Shown: in pieces, positions 1 through 5,383 of the stretch
Layout of the letters: each line of letters begins with the position of its first letter
Numbering within the stretch: the stretch's first letter is position 1
Assembly (NCBI GenBank): GCA_002937525.1
Contig: PTKA01000131.1
Location: forward strand, 1 to 5,383
Length of the DNA stretch: 5,383 nucleotides
Direction of reading: 5' to 3'
DNA from: Alphaproteobacteria bacterium MarineAlpha10_Bin3
GTDB taxonomy: Bacteria; Pseudomonadota; Alphaproteobacteria; UBA8366; GCA-2717185
Notes under the pieces: model-generated
The model's input: only the letters and a program-made list of their open reading frames with translations
Told to the model about the DNA's origin: nothing
Database searches by the model: none
Program-made: the position numbers and the translations under genes

Positions 1-806
1 TGATACTGTTCCAGGGCGGCGGCGGTCAGCGGCAGCGGGAAATTCAGCGCCCGCCCGGCATCCATGACGATGCCAAGATCCTTGGGGAAGATATCCAGCG
101 CGCCGCGCGTCTCGTAATCGCCCGCCAGCATGGACTTGACCCTGGACTGGAATGCGAGCGAGTTGCCTTGGCCATGGGTTATCACCTCGTAAACCACATT
201 CGGGTCGACCCCGGCGCGGGTCGCCAGCGCGATCGCTTCCGCCGCCGCGACCACATGTATGCCGACCAGAAGCTGGTTGATCATTTTCACGCTCGACCCG
301 GCGCCGGCTTCCACGCCAATACAATATACCCGGTTCCCCATTGCCTTGAAGGGGGCGTCCGCCGCCGCCATCGCCGCGTCCGGACCCGATGCGATAACCG
401 TCAACGTGCCGGCATCGGCGCCGGCCTTGCCACCGGTGACCGGCGCATCGATGAACAGGTGGCCGGACTCGGTAAGCCGCGCGGCCATCGCGCGCGCATG
501 TTCCGGCGCCATGGTCGTGCTCATGACGACGGTCGCGCCGGCGGCGAGCGTGGACACGGCGCCGTCATTGCCAAACAAAGCCGTTTCCGCTTGATCGGCG
601 GAAAAGACGCAGACGATCAGCATATCGGCGTCCGCCGCCGCCGCTGCCGCGCTCGAAGCCGCGTCTCCGCCGGCGTCGGCTAGCCGGGCCGTGGCGTCGG
701 CATCGATGTCATAGCCACGCACCGCGTATCCCGCCTTGAGCAAGTTCCGGGTCATCCCGTCGCCCATCGCGCCAAGGCCGATAAAGCCAATTTTTTCCAC
801 ACCCAT
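1..806 (-). CDS. ltnD: L-threonate dehydrogenase-like NAD-dependent oxidoreductase (3-hydroxyisobutyrate dehydrogenase family), 3' end missing
   Basis: This reading frame opens at ATG 806-804 and has no stop before the left edge, giving 268 codons; family members are near 300 residues, so roughly the last 30-40 are missing. Visible features are the Rossmann motif GLGAMG (residues 10-15); Asp33 in GYDIDA, at the end of the second strand, which suggests NAD rather than NADP; the substrate-binding motif DAPVTGG (120-126); the catalytic Lys174 in VKMINQLL; and PKDLG (241-245). Gln178, where many family members have a second Asn, and the following LLVGIH fit the LtnD branch, which oxidises L-threonate to 2-oxotetronate in the cytoplasm. 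LtnD is recalled from family knowledge; the substrate is inferred, and a related hydroxyacid such as erythronate or tartronate semialdehyde is possible. An alanine-rich run lies at residues 49-60. It is the last operon gene seen here, 39 bases after its neighbour. Confidence 0.85.
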   Translation of the reverse strand, partial: MGVEKIGFIGLGAMGDGMTRNLLKAGYAVRGYDIDADATARLADAGGDAASSAAAAAADADMLIVCVFSADQAETALFGNDGAVSTLAAGATVVMSTTMAPEHARAMAARLTESGHLFIDAPVTGGKAGADAGTLTVIASGPDAAMAAADAPFKAMGNRVYCIGVEAGAGSSVKMINQLLVGIHVVAAAEAIALATRAGVDPNVVYEVITHGQGNSLAFQSRVKSMLAGDYETRGALDIFPKDLGIVMDAGRALNFPLPLTAAALEQY

Positions 807-815
807 CAATCGTAT

Positions 816-821
816 CTCCTT
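816..821 (-). promoter_or_regulatory. Ribosome binding site of the LtnD-like gene
   Basis: AAGGAG on the minus strand lies 9 bases before the ATG at 806. It fixes that start and shows that this gene, although in an operon, has its own strong initiation signal. Confidence 0.8.
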
Positions 822-845
822 ATCTATCTTAAGCTAATCGTCGCC

Positions 846-2021
846 TCAGAGTATGCCGCGCTTGGCCAGGTTTCGCATCAGCGCGGTGGTGCCGAAGGTC
901 CAGGGATCGGCCTTGTCGCTGGTTGTAACCTGGTTGGCGAGCGTTCCCAGCCGGGGGCTGGCGATGGTGACAAGATCGCCGGATTTGTGGGTGAAACCTT
1001 CGCCCGGCTTGTCCCGGTCTTTGGTTGGCGCGAAGGCGGTGCCGGTGAACAGCGCCGCGCCGTCCGGGTATTGATGGGTCGCGCCCAGGGTCTGGGCCGC
1101 CAGGTCGGCAATGTCACGGCTGATGCGGGCCATGTTGCTTTTTCCGAGCAGCTCGAATCCATCCAATCCGGTGATGCGCAGGGTCAGTTCGGCCTGGCGG
1201 ATATCGTCGAGACCAAAAACGCCGTCGAGAAGCCGGATGAACGGGCCGATCGCGCAGGACGCATTGTTATCCTTGGCCTTGCCGAGCAGCAAGGCGCTGC
1301 GGCCTTCGAAATCGCGCAGATTGACATCGTTGCCCAGACTGGCGCCGACGATGGCACCGCTGGCGGCAAGGATAAGGACGATTTCCGGTTCCGGATTGTT
1401 CCAGCTTGAATTTGGGTGCAAGCCGATTTGGGCTCCGGCGCCGACCGCCGACATCGGTTGCGCCTTGGTGAATATCTCGGCATCGGGACCGATCCCGACT
1501 TCGAGATATTGCGACCACATATCGCGGTCAAGCAACGCCTGCTTCAGCTGCGCCGCGGCGCTGGAGCCCGGTACGATCGCGGCCAGATCGTCGCCGATGG
1601 CGGATTTGATCACGCGCCGTATTTCCGTCGCCGCCGCCGGGTCGCCCTCGGCGCGTTCCTCGATGACCCGTTCCAACATGCTATCGACGAAGGTCACGCC
1701 GGCCGCCTTGATCGCGGCTAGATCGACCGGAGCCAGCAACCAGGGCCGGCTTTCGTCGCGCGCGCCAGCCGCGCTGTTGGCAATGATGGCCTCGACCGGA
1801 CCCAGATCGTCCCCCGCCGCACTTCGCGCCAGCGCCGTCGGATCGGCGGCGTTGGTCAACTCGCTTATTGTCGCCGCCGTCGCCGATATGTCGATCAGCC
1901 GGCCTTCGCGCAGCACGACGACCGACGGGCCGTCGATATCCGGCCGCCAGATACGCCCGACCAGACAGGCCGTGTCGGCATCCTCGGGCAGGGTATTTTT
2001 GGGATCGAGGGAGAATGCCAT
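846..2021 (-). CDS. xylX: 2-keto-3-deoxy sugar-acid dehydratase, XylX/KdaD type (fumarylacetoacetate hydrolase fold)
   Basis: The predicted protein has 391 residues, the length I recall for Caulobacter XylX, which dehydrates 2-keto-3-deoxy-D-xylonate to alpha-ketoglutarate semialdehyde in the non-phosphorylative (Weimberg) pathway. From memory it matches that enzyme along its whole length, for example AGVTF (107-111), LERVIEERA (116-124), WSQYLEV (169-175), GPDAEIFTK (178-186), GNDVNLRDFEGRSALLL (230-246) and KAKDNNASCAIGP (248-260). The metal site of this fold is visible as Glu211 and Glu213 in NPEPE and Asp232 in GNDVN; the 19-residue spacing matches the E-x-E...D ligands of KdaD. Lys250 is a probable active-site residue. 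The frame stays open up to 2120, but the extra 33 residues are basic, lack the family's N-terminal pattern and would overlap the M81 gene, so ATG 2021 with AGAGGT upstream is preferred. The exact substrate (xylonate- or arabinonate-derived) cannot be read from the sequence. Confidence 0.9.
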   Translation of the reverse strand: MAFSLDPKNTLPEDADTACLVGRIWRPDIDGPSVVVLREGRLIDISATAATISELTNAADPTALARSAAGDDLGPVEAIIANSAAGARDESRPWLLAPVDLAAIKAAGVTFVDSMLERVIEERAEGDPAAATEIRRVIKSAIGDDLAAIVPGSSAAAQLKQALLDRDMWSQYLEVGIGPDAEIFTKAQPMSAVGAGAQIGLHPNSSWNNPEPEIVLILAASGAIVGASLGNDVNLRDFEGRSALLLGKAKDNNASCAIGPFIRLLDGVFGLDDIRQAELTLRITGLDGFELLGKSNMARISRDIADLAAQTLGATHQYPDGAALFTGTAFAPTKDRDKPGEGFTHKSGDLVTIASPRLGTLANQVTTSDKADPWTFGTTALMRNLAKRGIL

Positions 2022-2025
2022 TTGT

Positions 2026-2031
2026 ACCTCT
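2026..2031 (-). promoter_or_regulatory. Ribosome binding site deciding the XylX-like start
   Basis: AGAGGT on the minus strand sits 4 bases before ATG 2021 (5 bases if AGAGG is taken as the core). It supports this start over the longer in-frame ATG at 2120, which would lie inside the end of the M81 gene. Confidence 0.7.
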
Positions 2032-2061
2032 GAACTATTTACACGCGCGCATCCTAACGAT

Positions 2062-3597
2062 TTACCAATCCGGCGGCGACCAGGTGGTTTCCGGGTCGAG
2101 TGGGTAGATCGGGCGCGCAAAGCCGGTCCATTCGAAATTCGCCAGATTTGGCGATGTCAGCCCCGGCGCGTCGCATTCGATCACCTGTCCGGGTGAAAAG
2201 TAAGGCCGGAACCCGGCCCGAAAATGGCCCCGCGATTTAACCACCACGGTTCGGGCGTCGGCGACACTGACGCCAAAATTCTCGAAATATCCGGGGTCGA
2301 TGCATTGCTGGCGGATTGAAATCACCACCACGGTGACCGTGCCGACCTGAAGCACGGCGGTCGGTCCGAGGTCGATCGCCATGCCGGCGCGCGACCCCGG
2401 GTCGCGGCCGACCATCTTGCCGTCGCTAAGATGGCGGATGGTGGCGTTGGCGCGAAACGCCGCCGAATGCGGGTCGTCTTCGGCGCGGTTGAAATGCGCC
2501 TCGAAGGACGCACCGATGCCCTTGGCGTGCGCTTCGGCGGCCAGAGCGGCGTCGTTGAAGACGCCCAGTACGACCCCTTTGGCGCCCGCCCGGTGCAGTT
2601 TTTCGAGCAACCAGACCGTGTTGCCGCGTCCGCCGCCGCCAGGATTGTCGGCGACATCGGCGATGATCGCGGCGGGCAAAGCGGGGTTGTTTGCGCGGTC
2701 GAGTGCGCCGGCGATACACGAATTCAGCGGTGTCAGGTTCGGCGTAAAGCGTTCGTGCTGGGCCCAGATCTGTTCCGCAAGATCGCGGCAGACCGACCGG
2801 GCGCGCGCAATATCGCGCCGCGCCGCGACCAGAAACGCCATGCCATTATGCGGCGTGTCGCCATAGGTGAATCCGCCCAGAATCGAGATGTTCATCACCT
2901 CATCGTCGATCAACGTCTGGCCATGCTCGATGACCGCGCCATAGGGGCCGCTGGCGGTAAGTTGACAGACCTGGGGCGCCACCAGAGGCAGCCGCAGGAA
3001 TGCGGTGACCGGCCGCAGCCCGTCCAGCATCTCGCGCATCGCGCCGGCGGCTTCCACGCCGCGTTCATATTGGTCGACATGGGGGTTGGTGCGGTAGGCG
3101 ATCAGCAAATCCGTTGCCTGGATCATTGTTTCCGACACGTTGGCGTGCAGGTCGAGGGTCGATATGACCGGAATGGCGGGGCCGACGACATCGCGCGCCA
3201 TGGCGAACATCGCGCCGTCCGGGTCCGGGTCTTCGGTCGAGACCGCAGCGCCGTGCTGGCCGAAATACACACCGTCCAGCGGCATCGCCGCCTGCAACCT
3301 GCGGCGCATGTCGTCTTCGAGTTCGCCGTAGAAGTCCTGCGTGATCGGGCCTGCAGCACCACCATCGGCGACGATAATTGGCACCGGAGTCCAGGGGCCG
3401 GTGTCGTTCATGGCGTCGATGAAGCCGGTAATCGTGCCGCCCTGACGCGGATGGCCGCAGGCCGAATCGGCCAGGATCGCGTCGCCATAAAGCAAGACCT
3501 TCTCTTCGAATTCAGCCCGGCCGACCGGCGGCGCAAAGCGGTTGCTTTCCAGATGCAGCGCCAGAATGGCGATGCGTTTGCCTGTCGTCCGGCTCAT
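2062..3597 (-). CDS. M81 family (MlrC-like) zinc metallopeptidase-type protein
   Basis: This 511-residue protein has the usual length of the M81 family, founded on MlrC, which cleaves the linear peptide intermediate of microcystin breakdown. Visible family motifs are HLESNRF (15-21, usually HETN-F), a GQHGA loop (113-117), STLDLHANV (146-154), YRTNPHVDQYERG (168-180), ADNPGGGGRGN (316-326) and KSRGHFRAGF (454-463). Asp149, His151 and His173 are the expected zinc ligands, with Glu17 a probable further active-site residue; all are present, so the protein should be active. There is no signal peptide or membrane segment, so it acts in the cytoplasm on something already imported. Most M81 proteins have no known substrate, and microcystin is unlikely here because no mlrA, mlrB or mlrD relative is in view. 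Among sugar-acid enzymes it might open an amide, lactone or similar conjugate; that is inference. ATG 3597 is supported by AGGGGA 5 bases upstream. Confidence 0.92.
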   Translation of the reverse strand: MSRTTGKRIAILALHLESNRFAPPVGRAEFEEKVLLYGDAILADSACGHPRQGGTITGFIDAMNDTGPWTPVPIIVADGGAAGPITQDFYGELEDDMRRRLQAAMPLDGVYFGQHGAAVSTEDPDPDGAMFAMARDVVGPAIPVISTLDLHANVSETMIQATDLLIAYRTNPHVDQYERGVEAAGAMREMLDGLRPVTAFLRLPLVAPQVCQLTASGPYGAVIEHGQTLIDDEVMNISILGGFTYGDTPHNGMAFLVAARRDIARARSVCRDLAEQIWAQHERFTPNLTPLNSCIAGALDRANNPALPAAIIADVADNPGGGGRGNTVWLLEKLHRAGAKGVVLGVFNDAALAAEAHAKGIGASFEAHFNRAEDDPHSAAFRANATIRHLSDGKMVGRDPGSRAGMAIDLGPTAVLQVGTVTVVVISIRQQCIDPGYFENFGVSVADARTVVVKSRGHFRAGFRPYFSPGQVIECDAPGLTSPNLANFEWTGFARPIYPLDPETTWSPPDW

Positions 3598-3602
3598 AAA
3601 AT

Positions 3603-3608
3603 TCCCCT
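3603..3608 (-). promoter_or_regulatory. Ribosome binding site of the M81 gene, overlapping the stop of the transporter gene
   Basis: AGGGGA on the minus strand lies 5 bases before ATG 3597. Its first two bases are the last two of the TAG stop (3609-3607) of the upstream transporter gene. Ribosomes finishing the transporter therefore end on the start signal of the M81 gene, which favours translational coupling. Confidence 0.75.
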
Positions 3609-5154
3609 ATGACCGCGTCCTGACCAGAACATATACCGCAATCAGGCTCAGAAGACTGAGCGCTGCAAGGATGATGAACGCGTCCTGAAAGCCGAATGTT
3701 TGTGCCTGCGCCTGGATGATTTGCCCCAGATAATGCAATGCGCCGGAATATTGCACCGAGTCGGGTACGCCGGATTCGGACAGGATTCGGCGAACTCCGT
3801 CAAGAAACGACTGGCTGGTCCGGCTGGCTGCGGTCTGGGTCGCGGTCAGCGCGTCGCCATGAAAGCGGACACGGTATTCGAGATAGGCGACAACGGCGTT
3901 CAGGATGAAGGCGGCGCCCAGTTGCCGGATGAAGCTAATCGTGCCCGAACCCTGGCTGACCAACTCGAAGGGCAGCGATTTCAGCGCCACCGCATTTGTC
4001 ACCGGGCTGGTGAAGCCGAGCCCGGTGCGCACAAACAGCGTGAAGGCGACGAAGGTCCAGAACGGCGTATCGACGCTGACGCCCGATAGCAGGATAAAGC
4101 CGATGCCGAAGGAACACAGGCCAAAACTCAACAGAAACCCCGCCGGAACGGAGTCCGAGATGCGCCCGGCAAGCGGAAACAGCAGCAGCAGCGACAACCC
4201 GCCTGGCATCAGCAGCAGCCCGGCGCGCAACGGGGTGTAACTTTGAACTTGCTGCACGAATACGGGAATGAGAAAGGTCGAGGTCAGGAACACGCCGCCG
4301 GTGAAAAAAGCGATCAGGGCGGCGGCGGAAAACTGCGGATAGCTGAACAGGTGCATATTCAATAACGGGTTTGGCGTGCGCAGCTCCCACAATATGAAGG
4401 ATACGGCCGCGACCGTGCCAAAGCCGAACAACAACAAGATATTGTCCGAGTCCCACCCATCGCGTGTGCCATTGCTCAACGCCAGGAGCAGGCTGAACAA
4501 CGCCGCGCACATCAACATGAATCCGATCAGATCGAACAAGGGCAGGCGCGACGGTATCCGGCGGCTCGGCAGAAACACCATTCCCAGGAGGACCGCCAGC
4601 AGGGAGCTTGGCACCGTGAGCAGAAATACATAGCGCCAGTTGAACCATTCGATGGCGATCCCGCCAAGCGTCGGCCCCATTGCCGGCGCGAAGACGATGC
4701 CCATCGCGAACAGACCCATCGCGGTGCCGCGCCGTTCGGCGGGGAATACCTTGAAGGTCACCGCCATCGCCAAAGGTTGAATAATTCCGGCCGATATCCC
4801 CTGTATCAGGCGGCCGACGGTCAGGAATTCGACATTGGTCGCCAGGCCGCTCATCGCGGCGCCGATGGTAAAGGCGATGAGAGCGGCCGCATAGGTCCGC
4901 CGTTCACCGAATATCGCCACCAGCCACGCCTGTAGGAGCATTCCCGCGGTCATCGATGCAAAGAAACCCAAGGATAACCATTGCGCCTGATCGCGGCCGA
5001 TGCTGAAAGCGCCCATGATGTCGGGAAAGGCGACATTGACGGTGGTCTGGGCAAGCACGACCGTCGTTGCGCCAAGGATGCAGGTTCCGGTCGCCAGCCA
5101 TCGATAAGACGGACCATAGCGCTCGAAAAGATCGTCCATGCTTTCAATGGCCAC
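3607..5154 (-). CDS. DHA2-type MFS transporter (EmrB/QacA-like, 14 membrane segments)
   Basis: This 515-residue inner-membrane protein has about 14 hydrophobic segments, from roughly residues 17-38 to 488-511, the DHA2 arrangement. Visible motifs are QTTVNVAFP (36-44, motif D1 of the family), FGERR (82-86, the loop 2-3 motif A), GRLIQGISAGIIQP (114-127, motif B) and GPTLGG (160-165, the motif C of drug/proton antiporters) in segment 5. A hydrophilic loop of about 60 residues (428-487) precedes the last segment, as in EmrB. In motif D1 the usual Asp of L-D-x-T is Gln36. The family mostly exports drugs by proton exchange, but position at the head of a catabolic operon suggests it moves the substrate or a by-product. 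No membrane-fusion partner is present. The start is GTG 5154: the frame is closed by a stop at 5193-5191 and holds no earlier start, and a weak GGA lies 8 bases upstream. ATG 5139 is the alternative but has no well-spaced ribosome site. Confidence 0.93.
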   Translation of the reverse strand: MAIESMDDLFERYGPSYRWLATGTCILGATTVVLAQTTVNVAFPDIMGAFSIGRDQAQWLSLGFFASMTAGMLLQAWLVAIFGERRTYAAALIAFTIGAAMSGLATNVEFLTVGRLIQGISAGIIQPLAMAVTFKVFPAERRGTAMGLFAMGIVFAPAMGPTLGGIAIEWFNWRYVFLLTVPSSLLAVLLGMVFLPSRRIPSRLPLFDLIGFMLMCAALFSLLLALSNGTRDGWDSDNILLLFGFGTVAAVSFILWELRTPNPLLNMHLFSYPQFSAAALIAFFTGGVFLTSTFLIPVFVQQVQSYTPLRAGLLLMPGGLSLLLLFPLAGRISDSVPAGFLLSFGLCSFGIGFILLSGVSVDTPFWTFVAFTLFVRTGLGFTSPVTNAVALKSLPFELVSQGSGTISFIRQLGAAFILNAVVAYLEYRVRFHGDALTATQTAASRTSQSFLDGVRRILSESGVPDSVQYSGALHYLGQIIQAQAQTFGFQDAFIILAALSLLSLIAVYVLVRTRS

Positions 5155-5251
5155 GGCGTCAATCCAAGATATTTTCGGAGTCGATCCGAATCAGTGCGCG
5201 CGGCGGCGCAATCGGCGACACGGATTCGGAAATTCGGTTGACGAGACTATT
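5155..5251 (-). promoter_or_regulatory. Putative promoter/operator region of the operon, with TTCGGA inverted repeats
   Basis: These 97 noncoding bases are all that separates the operon from the insertion sequence. They hold TTCGGA (5174-5179), then TCCGAATC (5185-5192), then its exact inverse GATTCGGA (5223-5230), and a degenerate TTCGGT (5233-5238). The first two form a palindrome with 6-base arms and a 5-base spacer. Such repeated inverted half-sites are typical of an operator for a dimeric regulator, but no regulator gene is visible. I found no convincing -35/-10 pair; TATCTT (minus strand, 5173-5168) is a weak -10 candidate. The regulatory role is inferred from position and symmetry. Confidence 0.35.
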
Positions 5252-5296
5252 TGTTTAGTCCCGGCATTTGATGGTGCATTATTCTCCCTGGAATGG

Positions 5297-5303
5297 AAGG
5301 AAG
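5297..5303 (+). promoter_or_regulatory. Ribosome binding site of the IS481 transposase
   Basis: AAGGAAG lies just upstream of ATG 5308, with 6 bases between AAGGA and the start. It supports this start codon. Confidence 0.65.
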
Positions 5304-5307
5304 CAGT

Positions 5308-5383
5308 ATGGGACAGATACGCCATGGCAGCGCCACGACCACGCACGCGGTCCGAGCGGCAATACAGCGATCGCAAGCTTCGG
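5308..5383 (+). CDS. IS481-family transposase, N-terminal fragment cut by the window edge
   Basis: Only the first 25 codons are in the window. They begin MGQIRHGSATTTHAVRAAI, the characteristic opening of IS481-family transposases (MGQ-x-x-HGSATTT-x-AVR-x-AIQ-x-SQ), which leads into the N-terminal helix-turn-helix that recognises the terminal repeat; the DDE integrase domain should follow beyond the edge. The full family protein is a little over 300 residues. It is transcribed away from the operon on its left. Identification rests on this short but distinctive start, supported by the ribosome site and the terminal repeat upstream. Confidence 0.8.
   Translation, partial: MGQIRHGSATTTHAVRAAIQRSQAS

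Larger units (their letters stand above)
5252..5383 (+). mobile_element. Left end of an IS481-family insertion sequence (continues past the right edge)
   Basis: The element appears to begin at TGT 5252, with an inverted repeat reading TGTTTAGTCCCGGCATTTG (5252-5270). Its complement, read on the other strand, encodes M-P-G-L-N, the C-terminal end (MPGLNT) that I recall for transposases of this IS481 subgroup. This is what is expected if the right-hand repeat overlaps the transposase stop, and it places the left boundary independently of the gene. The transposase start follows 37 bases after the repeat. The right end and target duplication are outside the window, so intactness cannot be judged. 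Confidence 0.75.

Noticed and set aside
168..683. Plus-strand open frame of 171 codons opposite the LtnD-like gene
   Set aside because: It is antisense to a gene with all its family motifs intact, and its translation is Arg-rich and featureless.
807..845. Possible terminator or separate promoter in the AT-richer gap between the XylX-like and LtnD-like genes
   Set aside because: No stem with a T-run and no promoter pair is visible; the 39 bases hold little beyond the ribosome site.
2022..2120. Longer version of the XylX-like gene starting at ATG 2120
   Set aside because: The extra 33 residues are arginine-rich and unlike the family, overlap the 3' end of the M81 gene and bypass the good ribosome site at 2026-2031. 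The 391-residue form matches the family length.
1111..2196. Long plus-strand open frame of 361 codons opposite the XylX-like gene
   Set aside because: Its translation is low-complexity Ser/Arg/Ala-rich with no recognisable domain. It is a GC-rich shadow of a clear gene on the other strand.
2431..3612. Plus-strand open frame of 393 codons opposite the M81 gene
   Set aside because: Arg/Gly/Asp-rich translation without motifs, lying antisense to a well-supported gene; explained by codon bias.
3771..3790. GGATTCGG repeated at an 11-base interval inside the transporter gene, resembling the upstream half-sites
   Set aside because: It lies in coding sequence for ordinary residues of the periplasmic loop, in direct rather than inverted order; probably chance.
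5245..5260. Small GACTA/TAGTC inverted repeat across the IS boundary
   Set aside because: Arms of 5 bases with a T-rich loop are too short for a terminator, and half of it is the IS terminal repeat, so it probably arose by chance at the insertion site.
5191..5376. Minus-strand open frame of 61 codons spanning the IS end and the upstream region
   Set aside because: It crosses the inferred IS boundary, runs antisense to the transposase start, has no ribosome site and shows no recognisable sequence.

Overview
The window looks like a GC-rich alphaproteobacterial chromosome. The genes favour G or C at third codon positions, and the sugar-acid enzyme at 846-2021 closely resembles, from memory, XylX of Caulobacter. 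This placement is inferred from codon use and family resemblance only.

Nearly the whole window (1-5154) is one tightly packed set of four genes on the minus strand. In order of transcription, from right to left, they are: a 14-helix DHA2-type MFS transporter (3607-5154, GTG start); an M81/MlrC-type zinc metallopeptidase-like protein (2062-3597); a fumarylacetoacetate-hydrolase-fold 2-keto-3-deoxy sugar-acid dehydratase of the XylX/KdaD type (846-2021); and an L-threonate dehydrogenase-like member of the 3-hydroxyisobutyrate dehydrogenase family (LtnD type), which runs off the left edge (1-806). The gaps are 9, 40 and 39 bases, and the three downstream genes each have a clear Shine-Dalgarno sequence. 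The stop codon of the transporter gene lies inside the Shine-Dalgarno of the M81 gene. A single operon is therefore likely.

To the right of the operon, 5155-5251 is a short noncoding stretch with several TTCGGA/TCCGAA inverted half-sites, a candidate operator region. From about 5252 to the right edge is the left end of an IS481-family insertion sequence: a terminal inverted repeat starting TGTTTAGTCCCGG, a strong ribosome binding site, and the first 25 codons of the transposase, transcribed away from the operon.

Together the genes suggest an accessory catabolic cassette for a sugar acid or a conjugate of one: a permease, a cytoplasmic metalloenzyme that could release the acid by hydrolysis, and two enzymes of aldonate breakdown. 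The substrate is not evident. The LtnD-type enzyme points to a C4 acid and the XylX-type enzyme to a C5 keto-deoxy acid, and this mismatch, together with the M81 protein, is the most interesting aspect of the window. No RNA genes, CRISPR arrays or convincing terminators were seen.
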